A DNA stretch of 17,500 bases from Sergeia podlipaevii (GCA_030849805.1 JASANZ010001842.1:1-17500), one strand, 5' to 3'. Shown: positions 1 to 7,688, numbered from the stretch's first letter. Numbers and translations are program-made. The notes: a model not told the origin generated them from the sequence alone.

Positions 1-402
1 AGAGAGAGAGAGAGAGAAAAAAAAAACAGGCGGAGCGATGATGCCGGTGGACTGCTTAGTATTTGCGTTTTCTATTATATTTACATTTATCATATGTACG
101 CTACATATACATATCTTTTGAGAAAAAGGAAAGTGGGTAGGAACCTCCTAGAAAAGAAAAAGAGTTTTACAAAGCCTCGACATACAACTGAACTGGGTAA
201 TTCTTTTCATTCTCCACATAATAATAAAGAATGAACGTGTGTGTGCGAGTGTGTGTACACAGACACTCTAAGTTTACTATGAAGCAACAACAACGACGAC
301 AAAAAAAAAAAACGTTTTACCACGAAGAGATTAATACAAATTGTGAAGTGTTGCGTGAAATGTCCTTCATAATCTCGCATTTGCGTATGTTTTTGTATAT
401 AG

Positions 403-554
403 ATATTGTTGCATACCTTTATTTAAAAAAAATTTCTGTTTGTTTCTTCCCTTCTTTCTTTCTCCTTTTTACACATTCTCTTTCCCTCTTGTTTTTTTTT
501 CTCTCTCTTTCCGTTGCTTATTGTACTTTATACTTTTAAAAATATATGTAACAG
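403..554 (+). promoter_or_regulatory. Pyrimidine tract with candidate trans-splice acceptor AG at 553-554
   Basis: Positions 403-552 contain no AG dinucleotide, and 433-520 is dominated by T and C. The first AG afterwards is at 553-554. This fits a spliced-leader acceptor, but it lies over 600 bases from the next start codon and nearer signals exist. It may be an alternative acceptor or may serve a short non-coding transcript. Confidence 0.35.
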
Positions 555-960
555 CGCATTTTTCTCTTCTTCCTTTCCTTTTTTTTTTGGCAAGAAGAAA
601 AGAGAACCTAAAGGCAAATAGAGGCTTTTCAGCCTAAAATATTGTATTCTTCCACATCTATTTTAATATTATTATTATTGTTTTTTTTTTTTGCTGTACC
701 CGTTTCAAAATTTGGAAAAAGAAAATAAAGCAGGCAGGCCAGCCGTGCATTTGCGTACTGCTTTTTGAAAGAAAAAGGGAAGAAAAAAGTACATATATCA
801 AACGAAGGAAAGTACCCACTCACAGAGACAAAATATATATATACCGCGTCACTCGCATTCTTCTCACCCTTCACACTCACACACTCTTTCCCTTAGATCT
901 TATATTTCATATATATTATTTTTTCATTGTGCCTGTCGCTTGTTGCTCCTTCTATTAGAA

Positions 961-984
961 TATATATATATATATATATATATA
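961..984. repeat. (TA)12 microsatellite
   Basis: An uninterrupted TA dinucleotide run, followed by ACT triplets and a T15 run, lies just upstream of the predicted splice acceptor of the Cdh1-like gene. Confidence 0.95.
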
Positions 985-1004
985 ACTACTACTACTGTTG
1001 TTGC

Positions 1005-1029
1005 TTTTTTTTTTTTTTTGACCTCGAAG
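1005..1029 (+). promoter_or_regulatory. Polypyrimidine tract and candidate trans-splice acceptor for the Cdh1-like gene
   Basis: Fifteen consecutive T residues (1005-1019) are followed by the first AG at 1028-1029. This gives a 150-base 5'UTR with no upstream ATG before 1180. A second, weaker option is the T-rich stretch near 1120-1129 with AG at 1147-1148. Confidence 0.55.
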
Positions 1030-1179
1030 CAAGGAATACGAAGTCGGGGAGAGGTCTGTATATCAGAAGAAGAAGAGGAAGAAGGCACGACAGTTTGCAG
1101 CATCTCGCTGAGAGGGACATCTTTTTTTTCTGTCACTTGCTTGAAAAGGAAAAGAAAAAAAGAAGAAAAGATAAGCATT

Positions 1180-3474
1180 ATGGAGGCCACTTTCAACACA
1201 CCACTGCGCACCACGGGCACGACGATGAGCCTTTTTGGCTCTACAGGCCCTCGCTCTACCGTTACCTCCGCTGCAGTGGACCGCTACATTCCCAACCGCG
1301 CTTCGCAGGACAATACCTTGTCACACTTTCTACTCACTACGAAGGAGAACATGAGCCCAATGAGCATTTTGCATGCGAGCCCGCAGCGAGAGGACTCTGT
1401 GGCTTCCTCCAGCGTTCTTGTCAGCTCCCCTCTACCCTTCAGGGCAGCCGGTGGTGGTGGTGGCCTAATTGGCACGTACGAGGATGAAACAGGACTACCC
1501 ATGGATGGCACCTTCTCTCCACCACCGTTTTGTTATGATGGGGCGGGTCTGCATGGCGATGGTACAGGGTTCAATAGTCTTGGTGCTGGTGCTAGTGGAG
1601 GAAGAGGGGGGCGAGGCATACGGAGTGGCCGTGCTGGCAGCCCAAGCATCGTCACCGATATCTTTGCTAAACTGCGGCTGGACGCGAGCAGCAGTCGGCC
1701 CAATGCAAGCGGTCGAGATCCCAGTCACACCCCATCCTCCAACACCGCCTCTCCGCTTGTCGCTTCTTTCGCCTCACCAAGCGAAGTGGAGCCCTACACA
1801 ACGAAGCTTGCACGTGCCTTGTTCAGCGATGCTCCCCAGAAAACGGTGCTCGGCGTATGCAGCGGCGTTGGTGGCGACGGTGCCTCTGGCGGTATGGAGA
1901 GCGGAGGAGGAGGAGGAGGAAGAGCAGCAGCAGCAGCAGGTGGGCTTGATGGCACCAGTGAAAATGCCCGCTACTCCAATTCTCTCGGCGTGGTCTTTGA
2001 GGCCAACCGCGCAAGGAACTTCAAATCGAAGTCCTTCCGCCTCATCGCACAGACCCCCGAGCGTATCTTGGATGCCAGCAACATCATCGATGACTTTTAC
2101 CTTAACCTCATGGATTGCTCCTCCACTGATGTTCTCTGTGTGGCACTGCAGAGCACTATCTATCTTTGGCACTCCGCGTCGCGGTTCATTACACAGCTCC
2201 CTTCCACATACGAGCAGGAGGGTGGTGTGGGGAATATTGTCTGTGGCGTCAGCTGGGCTCCGGATGGGCGTCACCTTGCCGTGGGACTGAACAGCGGCAA
2301 GGTAGACGTGTGGGATGTAGAGGCGGAGCAGATCGTACGCCAGTGGCATCACCACAGTAGTCGCGTGGGATCTCTTTCGTGGACCGGGAACGGTGCGCTT
2401 CTCGCTAGCGGCAGCAAAGACACAACTGTGCGAGTGCAAGACATTCGCGAGTATCACCGCGGAGCTGTCGGGGGTGGCAGTGGTGGTGCTGCTGGTGGTG
2501 GTGGTGGTGGCGGTCCAGCGTACGTGCTCCGTGCTCATACGCAGGAGGTGTGCGGTCTGCGCTGGTCCCCTAATTGCATCAATCTCGCAAGTGGAGGCAA
2601 CGATAACCAACTTTTGATCTGGGACCGGCGCTCGCTCTCCTCAAGCGTGTCGGCAGCATCTGTGTCTTCGCTTTCTGCCTCTGCAATGGGAGCTGCCCAT
2701 CGCGTTGGCGCGAGAGGGGAAGGGAGTGGTGGTGGTAGCGGTGCCTTTGGTCTTTATGAACATTTGCAGTCGCGTCCCGTGCTGTACCTCAACAAGCACA
2801 CCGCTGCGGTGAAGGCGCTGGCGTGGAACCCAGCCCAGCCCTCGCTCCTTGTGAGTGGCGGTGGCACGGACGATCGCACGCTCCGCTTCTGGGATGTCCT
2901 CACTGGGGAGTGTGTGCAGCAGGTGGACACCCAAAGTCAGGTATGTGGCGTGCTCTGGAATCGTAATGGGACTGAACTAGTAAGCTCACACGGCTTCTCA
3001 CTCAATCAGCTTACACTGTGGAAGTACCCGTCCCTGCGCCGCGTTGCCGACCTCACAGGACACACGTCACGTGTACTACATTTGTGTATCTCTGCCGACC
3101 GCGAGGTGGTCATCTCCGCTGCCGGAGACGAGACGATTCGCTTCTGGCGCTGCTTCTTGCCGGCAGAGCAAGCAGGTGGCGGCACGCCTGCATATAGAGA
3201 TCCTGCGGTGCCAACGATGCGGTCGTCGACGTCGACGGCGGCGGGAGCGGTTGGGGGGAGCAGGAGCGCGCGGACACCGGCGAGTGATTTTCATTATCGT
3301 CGCGGCGGTGTCAGCGGGAGTACCGCTACAGGGCCATTCATGTCTCCAGGCTTGTATGGCGAGGCTGGTAGGAGTGGTGGTGGCGGTGCGTCGCTCTGGA
3401 CGTCGCCCATGTCACCAGGAGCAGCAGGGGTTGAGGACTCGTCTTTTTTTTATCAGGAGCTAGCTCTCCGCTGA
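1180..3474 (+). CDS. CDH1: Cdh1/fizzy-related (Cdc20 family) APC/C activator, WD40 protein
   Basis: Encodes 764 residues. Cdc20/Cdh1 proteins bind the anaphase-promoting complex and recruit substrates for ubiquitination. A C-box (DRYIPNR, residues 34-40) is the APC/C contact motif. From about residue 300 a seven-blade WD40 propeller follows, with family hallmarks such as DDFYLNL, EVCGLRW, ASGGNDN, AVKALAWNP, SSHGFS, TLWKYPSL, TGHTSRVL and GDETIRFW. The blade wording is closer to Cdh1/Fzr than to Cdc20. The N-terminal half and two blades carry Gly- and Ser-rich insertions coded by triplet repeats. The chain ends in Leu-Arg, where the family normally has an Ile-Arg tail for APC/C docking. The frame is open upstream to 940, but ATG 1180 is the first ATG after the predicted splice site. 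Substrate selection and cell-cycle timing cannot be read from the sequence. Confidence 0.93.
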   Translation: MEATFNTPLRTTGTTMSLFGSTGPRSTVTSAAVDRYIPNRASQDNTLSHFLLTTKENMSPMSILHASPQREDSVASSSVLVSSPLPFRAAGGGGGLIGTYEDETGLPMDGTFSPPPFCYDGAGLHGDGTGFNSLGAGASGGRGGRGIRSGRAGSPSIVTDIFAKLRLDASSSRPNASGRDPSHTPSSNTASPLVASFASPSEVEPYTTKLARALFSDAPQKTVLGVCSGVGGDGASGGMESGGGGGGRAAAAAGGLDGTSENARYSNSLGVVFEANRARNFKSKSFRLIAQTPERILDASNIIDDFYLNLMDCSSTDVLCVALQSTIYLWHSASRFITQLPSTYEQEGGVGNIVCGVSWAPDGRHLAVGLNSGKVDVWDVEAEQIVRQWHHHSSRVGSLSWTGNGALLASGSKDTTVRVQDIREYHRGAVGGGSGGAAGGGGGGGPAYVLRAHTQEVCGLRWSPNCINLASGGNDNQLLIWDRRSLSSSVSAASVSSLSASAMGAAHRVGARGEGSGGGSGAFGLYEHLQSRPVLYLNKHTAAVKALAWNPAQPSLLVSGGGTDDRTLRFWDVLTGECVQQVDTQSQVCGVLWNRNGTELVSSHGFSLNQLTLWKYPSLRRVADLTGHTSRVLHLCISADREVVISAAGDETIRFWRCFLPAEQAGGGTPAYRDPAVPTMRSSTSTAAGAVGGSRSARTPASDFHYRRGGVSGSTATGPFMSPGLYGEAGRSGGGGASLWTSPMSPGAAGVEDSSFFYQELALR

Positions 3475-3582
3475 GGCACTGGAAGAAGAAAACAAGCGGG
3501 AAGTGGAAGAGGCAGGAAACACTCAAGCAAGGGGAAGAAAATTGTTCTTCCGTTCACACGTTGCACAGGCAAGGAGGAGGAG

Positions 3583-3832
3583 GTGGTGGTGGAACCGGGC
3601 TTTACTATTACTATATTGTTTTCCTAATTGTGTCTTCGTTTTTCTTGCTCTTCCCATTTCTTTATCTTTTTTTTCTATCTATCTATCTATCTATCAATAT
3701 ATATATATGTATGCTCATCTATATTATGTTATGGTTCACTCACCTGTACTGTCCTGTGGTTTTTCTTCCTATTCTTCAACTCTTGTGCATTGTACCACTT
3801 TTCTTTCTTTATATTTCTATATATATTTTCAG
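3583..3832 (+). promoter_or_regulatory. Long AG-free pyrimidine tract ending at AG 3831-3832
   Basis: There are 248 bases without any AG dinucleotide, ending in a TTTTCAG-type acceptor. It lies about 520 bases upstream of the UBC12-like start. The stretch 3833-4351 contains ATG triplets, so this is not the most economical acceptor for that gene. It may be an alternative or decoy site. Confidence 0.4.
3675..3695. repeat. (CTAT)5 microsatellite
   Basis: A tandem CTAT tetranucleotide run lies inside the AG-free tract and is followed directly by a short TA run. Confidence 0.9.
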
Positions 3833-3864
3833 CACAATTTTCTTTTTGCAAACAAAAAAAAATG

Positions 3865-3884
3865 TATATATATATATATATATA
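3865..3884. repeat. (TA)10 microsatellite
   Basis: A pure TA run lies 33 bases after the candidate acceptor at 3832. Confidence 0.9.
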
Positions 3885-4262
3885 AGATAAAGCAGAAGAG
3901 GAAAGAAAGACTTGGGATGATTGCATTCTCAGACCTTCGCCTTTTTTTTTCTTTTGTCTTTCTTTCTTTTTCCCTTTGCATCTCTTTGATATACCTTGAT
4001 GTGTATCATTTACGCTCGTCATGTCCTCGTCTGTTTAACTGGGCCGTGCCATTCCTATATATTTTTTATTTAATTTTTTGCGACAACTCTTCTCTTTGTT
4101 TGCTTCCTGTAATAGTTTAATCGCATACTGTCTTCTCTCTTATTTACTCCCACTTTTTCAACTATTCATTAATAAAACGTGTTCAAAAGCACTACAACAA
4201 CTACTAAAAAGAAAAGAAAAAAAAACGATCCATTGAGGACAAGCGCACATAAAATAAAAGCA

Positions 4263-4294
4263 TTTTGTTTTCCTTTGGTTCATATTATCGAAAG
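4263..4294 (+). promoter_or_regulatory. Candidate trans-splice acceptor for the UBC12-like gene
   Basis: A T-rich tract (about 4263-4281) is followed by AG at 4293-4294 and another at 4298-4299. The resulting 57-base leader contains no ATG before 4352. AG 4188-4189 is an alternative that also gives an ATG-free leader. Confidence 0.45.
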
Positions 4295-4351
4295 TGTAGA
4301 AAAAAAAAAAGCTAGGAGACATACATACATAGATATACGAATATATATATT

Positions 4352-4891
4352 ATGAGTCTTAAGCGACTAGCAGCTGAAAAGAAAGCTCGTCTGGCAGAGG
4401 GCAGCGCCATCATCAACACCACCTCCTCCGCAGCGATAGACCGCATCAAGAAGGACCTAAACAATCTTGACGGCCTTGACTCTTCCGTAGCGGTCGACAA
4501 TAGCAATCTCTACACCGTTTTTGTAAAGGTAACGCCAAAATCTGGCATCTGGAGAGGTGGCGTTTTCAATTTCAAGCTTCAATTTTCAGACGAATACCCT
4601 TACATGGCCCCAAAAGTGCGATATACAGGTCCCAAACGTCTGTTCCACCCTAACATTGAAGGGGATGACGACCGCACGGAGTGGGGTGTGTGTCTAAACC
4701 TTCAAACCGAGTGGACGCCATCGCTTGCAATTAGGGATATTGTTTTTCAAATTCAATTGCTGTTTCTCGCTCCGACCTACGACGACCCGCTCCCTGGTGT
4801 TGCCAAGGTGGCCGCTCAGATGTTGAAGAACGATCCGGGAAACTTTGAAAAAATTGCACAAAAATGGATGAAAGGGGAGTATACAATCTAA
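4352..4891 (+). CDS. UBC12: UBC12-like E2, probable NEDD8-conjugating enzyme
   Basis: Encodes 179 residues. E2 enzymes of this type carry NEDD8 as a thioester and pass it to cullins, which activates cullin-RING ligases. The UBC fold covers about residues 30-175. It shows the HPN motif at 99-101, the predicted catalytic Cys114 in GVCLNL, and EWTPSLAI followed by LFLAPTYDDPL, all matching UBC12 better than generic ubiquitin E2s. A basic, helical-looking N-terminal extension (residues 1-30) corresponds to the UBC12 extension that docks the NEDD8 E1. The segment between HPN and Cys is about five residues longer than in human UBC12 and is acidic (GDDDRTE). The start is the first ATG after the predicted acceptor. 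NEDD8 specificity is inferred from resemblance, so a ubiquitin E2 role is not excluded. Confidence 0.87.
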   Translation: MSLKRLAAEKKARLAEGSAIINTTSSAAIDRIKKDLNNLDGLDSSVAVDNSNLYTVFVKVTPKSGIWRGGVFNFKLQFSDEYPYMAPKVRYTGPKRLFHPNIEGDDDRTEWGVCLNLQTEWTPSLAIRDIVFQIQLLFLAPTYDDPLPGVAKVAAQMLKNDPGNFEKIAQKWMKGEYTI

Positions 4892-5048
4892 AAAAAAGGA
4901 GGAATAAATGAAAGAAATCAAACGTGTATGTACATATATATATATACGTGGGGTGAGGTAAACAAGAGGGCGAAGATTATTATATCGTGCGCATGTACAT
5001 GTGTGTCCCCTAAATTCAGGTGGAGCTGATTGATAGTGAGGTATCTCC

Positions 5049-5067
5049 GTGTGTGTGTGTGTGTGTG
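5049..5067. repeat. (GT)n microsatellite
   Basis: About nine and a half GT units lie in the spacer after the UBC12-like gene. Confidence 0.9.
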
Positions 5068-5223
5068 CGTGTATACAGAGGTGCTCATAAACAGACATAC
5101 ATGCATGTCCGAAATGCAGAGAAGACAGTGGATATACATGCAGATGTACATACAGATATATTGAATATGGAAAGAGAGATAAAGAGAGAGAGGGAATGTA
5201 CAACGAAGAGAGATATATTGCAG

Positions 5224-5410
5224 CTGTTCATATATTTTGTTGTTGTTGTTGTTGTTGTTTTTTGCTTTTTTTTCCTTCAATCCACATTTTATCATTATTA
5301 TTACTATTATTTTTTTTCACTACTACATTCATTATTTTACTATTATTATTATTATTATTATTATTGCCTCTCTTTTATTATTATTATTATTTGCTTACTT
5401 ACACATGCAG
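5224..5410 (+). promoter_or_regulatory. AG-free TTG/ATT-rich tract ending at AG 5409-5410
   Basis: There are 185 bases without AG, made of (TTG)n, poly-T and (ATT)n blocks and ending at GCAG. It resembles a splice acceptor region, but it lies nearly 700 bases before the next start codon, and a stronger signal exists at 5974. Confidence 0.35.
5292..5397. repeat. Interrupted (ATT)n microsatellite block
   Basis: Several ATT runs (roughly 5292-5310, 5338-5365 and 5377-5391) are separated by short T/C-rich pieces. Confidence 0.85.
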
Positions 5411-5671
5411 ACACAATATGTATATATATATATATGTATATGTGCGTGCCTATGTGTGTGTGTCACTTGCGGTGGCGCTAGCGATTGATATTGACGTTCT
5501 CATTTACGTGAGCTGTCTGTGTCAAGTAGCGGTTAGCAAAACGAAAAAAAAAGAAAAAAGTTATTCACATTTCATTCTTGTTGTTGTTTTTTCTCTTCTT
5601 TCCTTTTCTCTCTATCTCTCTATCTCTTGCCAACACTGGCCACCGGCTTTGCCTATATTTGATTCTGTACA

Positions 5672-5693
5672 GCTGTTGTTGTTGTTGTTGTTT
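5672..5693. repeat. (TTG)n microsatellite
   Basis: A TTG triplet run leads into a short poly-T and a TTTAG, one of several such runs shared by the spacers of this window. Confidence 0.85.
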
Positions 5694-5864
5694 TTTAGAT
5701 TTATGGCATTTGCTTCTACTATGCGTATGAAAGTCTCTCTTCGTTACTACGATTGTTATCATTTAAAAGGCGAATAATTACATACATATATATATGTATT
5801 GCACTGAAGGTTTCTGTTTTATTGTTCCTTGCTTCCACGTCTCATGTTTGCTTGTTTGGGAGGT

Positions 5865-5877
5865 GGGGGGGGGGGGG
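5865..5877 (+). repeat. G13 homopolymer with adjacent G runs
   Basis: Thirteen consecutive G residues are preceded by GGGAGGT, in an otherwise T-rich spacer. G-quadruplex formation is possible on the + strand and in the precursor RNA, just upstream of the predicted splice site of the next gene. Confidence 0.9.
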
Positions 5878-5914
5878 TATTACCAACTTCTCTACCTCTA
5901 TCATTATCTTATCA

Positions 5915-5974
5915 CTATTATTTATTATTATTATTATTATTGTTGTTGTTTTTGTTGTTTTTTCTCCTTCTAAG
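5915..5974 (+). promoter_or_regulatory. Polypyrimidine/TTG tract and trans-splice acceptor for the membrane-protein gene
   Basis: (ATT)n then (TTG)n blend into a T/C-rich stretch ending TTTTTTCTCCTTCTAAG, with AG at 5973-5974. The leader 5975-6087 has no ATG before 6088. This is one of the clearest acceptors in the window. Confidence 0.65.
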
Positions 5975-6054
5975 AGATATCTAAAGGTGTAGAAGATACA
6001 GTAAACGGAGAATCTTTTTCATATCAGTCATACATAGAAAGGACAGACAAGCAG

Positions 6055-6074
6055 TGAGAGAGAGAGAGAGAGAA
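6055..6074 (+). repeat. (GA)n microsatellite in the 5'UTR
   Basis: A GA run sits inside the predicted leader, ending about 13 bases before the ATG at 6088. Confidence 0.9.
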
Positions 6075-6087
6075 AGAAAAGTTGGAA

Positions 6088-7473
6088 ATGTACAAGGGAG
6101 AACAGGAGGACACCGCGGGCGACTCCACAGAAACGAAACTGAATCTTGATAACATTTCTCAGCCACCCTCCAACCCTTTTTTTGGGAGAGCCCCCAAGAA
6201 TGACTCAGGTCCTAACGGAGAAGTGTATTTTGAGTTCACACCTTACAATATTGTGCGAAGTGTAGTGGAGTTCTTCACCGATGAGCTCAGCCGCACACGC
6301 CACGCTGATTTCACCTACAGAACCTCCAGCCTTCACAACCGACCTCCAGACTGGATGGAGAACAAGAACGTGTCTATCGACGGCTCCCCACTTTCAGATG
6401 AGGAACTCAAGCTGCCTACGTACTGGCAGACCAAGTACAGCAAGGAGATGGACATCGCAGCCGCAGTGCTAGAGGTGCGGCGTAAAAAAAGAACGGAAGC
6501 CACACATGATGTGATCGGGGCGGCACAATGGTTGAAGCGCAGTATGGGCTTCGCGCCACCACTCAACGAGTCCATCGCTGCGGCACAGGTGGAGGCGCGG
6601 TATGAGAGGCTGGAAAAGATGAAGCAACTGGAAGAGGCAGAGAAACGAGAAGACGAGGCGGCCAGGCGCGCCGAGAACGCACGGGGTGCTGCTGAGACGG
6701 TTGTGGCACCTTCCACAAAAATTGGCGTTCTTGTGGAAAGCCCCCGACGCGATGCTGCTGGCTCCTCCTCTTCTTCGACCGCTCCAGTCGCATGGGCGGC
6801 GCTCATGGCATCGGTTCAGACGGGAAAGCCTATCGCCAAGGTCGCTCGGGAGTACCGCCCACGCGTCGCGTTCTATGGCCTCGATGCATTTTTAGACTCT
6901 GCACCATCCTTTATCTGGTTCAGTACCAAGTGTGGCATTGCCATTGGTCTCGTTCAAGGCACTATCAAGGCGATACAGGCGATCAACGTAGATGTGCAGT
7001 TCCTACAAGCCTCTGGAGTTGGCGTGCTTTCTGTTCTTAACATGTCAGTCTTTGCGAGTGTGGTGAAGTGGGCTGGCAACACCGCAGCCTTTGCGACCGC
7101 CTTTTGCATCGGAGATCGTTTGACGACCGCGGTGAAGTATCGCATAATGCCCGCACACGATGCGAGGCAGAGAGGTGTCATAAACTATGTCGTTGGCATT
7201 GCGTGTGCTGGCGGGACGGTGGGCATCATGCCGTGGTGGGTGCTGAGTGACGTGAACCTTGCGCTGCGTATGGCAGCCTCTGGGATGTTTGTGGGTGGCA
7301 TTCTGGGCCTTGGAACTGGGCTTGTTCTTAATCGGCTTATCTCGCTGAACGTTTCGCGCCTTGATGCGACGAACCGACAGTTGCGCCGCTATGAAGCCCT
7401 CATGCTGAGAGAGAAGGAGTGGGCACGGTCAGAAGTTGACAAGTACAAGAGTACTGAAAAGGTGTGGTGGTGA
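6088..7473 (+). CDS. Multi-pass membrane protein, Tim17/22/23-like, probably mitochondrial
   Basis: Encodes 461 residues from ATG 6088; the reading frame can be extended six bases to a TTG, but that is not a plausible start. Residues 1-160 are soluble, without a recognised domain. Residues 165-205 are a charged, Glu/Arg-rich probable coiled coil, followed by a short Ser run (226-230). From about 273 to 418 there are four or five hydrophobic segments with small-residue-rich packing, and a GGILGLGTG stretch at 403-411. This arrangement resembles the Tim17/Tim22/Tim23 family and the diverged inner-membrane translocase subunits of trypanosomatids. The last 40 residues are basic and soluble. There is no obvious N-terminal presequence, as is usual for carrier-type import substrates. 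I am confident it is an integral membrane protein. The translocase relationship is inferred from pattern only; it could be another mitochondrial membrane protein. Confidence 0.6.
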   Translation: MYKGEQEDTAGDSTETKLNLDNISQPPSNPFFGRAPKNDSGPNGEVYFEFTPYNIVRSVVEFFTDELSRTRHADFTYRTSSLHNRPPDWMENKNVSIDGSPLSDEELKLPTYWQTKYSKEMDIAAAVLEVRRKKRTEATHDVIGAAQWLKRSMGFAPPLNESIAAAQVEARYERLEKMKQLEEAEKREDEAARRAENARGAAETVVAPSTKIGVLVESPRRDAAGSSSSSTAPVAWAALMASVQTGKPIAKVAREYRPRVAFYGLDAFLDSAPSFIWFSTKCGIAIGLVQGTIKAIQAINVDVQFLQASGVGVLSVLNMSVFASVVKWAGNTAAFATAFCIGDRLTTAVKYRIMPAHDARQRGVINYVVGIACAGGTVGIMPWWVLSDVNLALRMAASGMFVGGILGLGTGLVLNRLISLNVSRLDATNRQLRRYEALMLREKEWARSEVDKYKSTEKVWW

Positions 7474-7555
7474 GGACGCCACAAAAATTTAAAAAAAAAA
7501 AACCAAAAAAGAACTTGGATTGTAGAACGAAGAAAAAAAAGTAATAGCAAATTAC

Positions 7556-7572
7556 AAAAAAAAAAAAAAAAA
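7556..7572. repeat. A17 homopolymer
   Basis: An A run lies in the probable 3'UTR of the membrane-protein gene, about 80 bases after its stop. Confidence 0.9.
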
Positions 7573-7664
7573 CACGCTGTTGTTGCCCATTTATCGATAT
7601 ATGATATGATATAGTCTTTAACAACAACTGCACAATACAACCTCTCAGCGGCAGCAGTACAACG

Positions 7665-7688
7665 TTGTTGTTGTTGTTGTTGTTGTTG
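7665..7688 (+). repeat. (TTG)8 microsatellite
   Basis: Eight TTG units are preceded 40 bases earlier by AACAACAAC (7620-7628), which is complementary to them in any register. Confidence 0.9.

Larger units (their letters stand above)
1..1179 (+). other. Spacer upstream of the Cdh1-like gene (probable 3'UTR of an earlier gene, then splice signals)
   Basis: No protein-like reading frame is visible. The stretch starts with a (GA)n run at 1-17. It is AT-rich and contains a pyrimidine tract around 433-520 that ends at AG 554, a poly-T run near 681-692, a (TA)12 repeat at 961-984 and a 15-T run at 1005-1019. The first part is probably the 3'UTR of a gene to the left of the window. The last part holds the trans-splicing signal and 5'UTR of the Cdh1-like gene. 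Confidence 0.6.
3475..4351 (+). other. Spacer between the Cdh1-like and UBC12-like genes, with serial AG-free pyrimidine tracts
   Basis: No gene is visible. The first ~110 bases after the stop are purine-rich. The rest is strongly T/C-rich with (CTAT)n, (TA)n and poly-T runs. AG is absent from 3583-3830, 3933-4113 and 4116-4187, so each block ends at a possible acceptor. The 3'UTR and poly(A) site of the Cdh1-like gene should lie in this stretch. Confidence 0.65.
4892..6087 (+). other. Long microsatellite-rich spacer between the UBC12-like and membrane-protein genes
   Basis: No protein-like frame is visible over 1.2 kb. Its contents in order are: a purine-rich start, a (TA) run, (GT)n near 5049-5067, (TTG)n near 5237-5260, (ATT)n blocks at 5292-5397, a TA/TG-rich stretch, (TTG)n near 5672-5693, a G13 run at 5865-5877, (ATT)n/(TTG)n at 5915-5955, the acceptor at 5974, and a (GA)n leader. 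Apparent frames here are translations of these repeats. Confidence 0.7.

Noticed and set aside
940..1179. In-frame upstream extension of the Cdh1-like reading frame from TTG 940
   Set aside because: It translates the TA repeat, poly-T and purine-rich leader, contains no ATG, and crosses the predicted splice acceptor. ATG 1180 is the sensible start.
1774..2610. 278-residue antisense frame opposite the Cdh1-like gene
   Set aside because: It is the shadow of a GC-rich coding region with repeat-coded residues, without recognisable motifs and on the wrong strand for the cluster.
3503..4120. 205-residue frame in the spacer after the Cdh1-like gene
   Set aside because: The product is Phe/Leu/Tyr/Ile runs from T-rich and TA repeats. 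It overlaps splice signals and has no protein-like pattern.
5020..5777. Overlapping frames of 153 and 193 residues in the spacer before the membrane-protein gene
   Set aside because: They are translations of GT, TTG, ATT and TA microsatellites. The hydrophobic stretches are an artefact of T-rich codons, not membrane segments.
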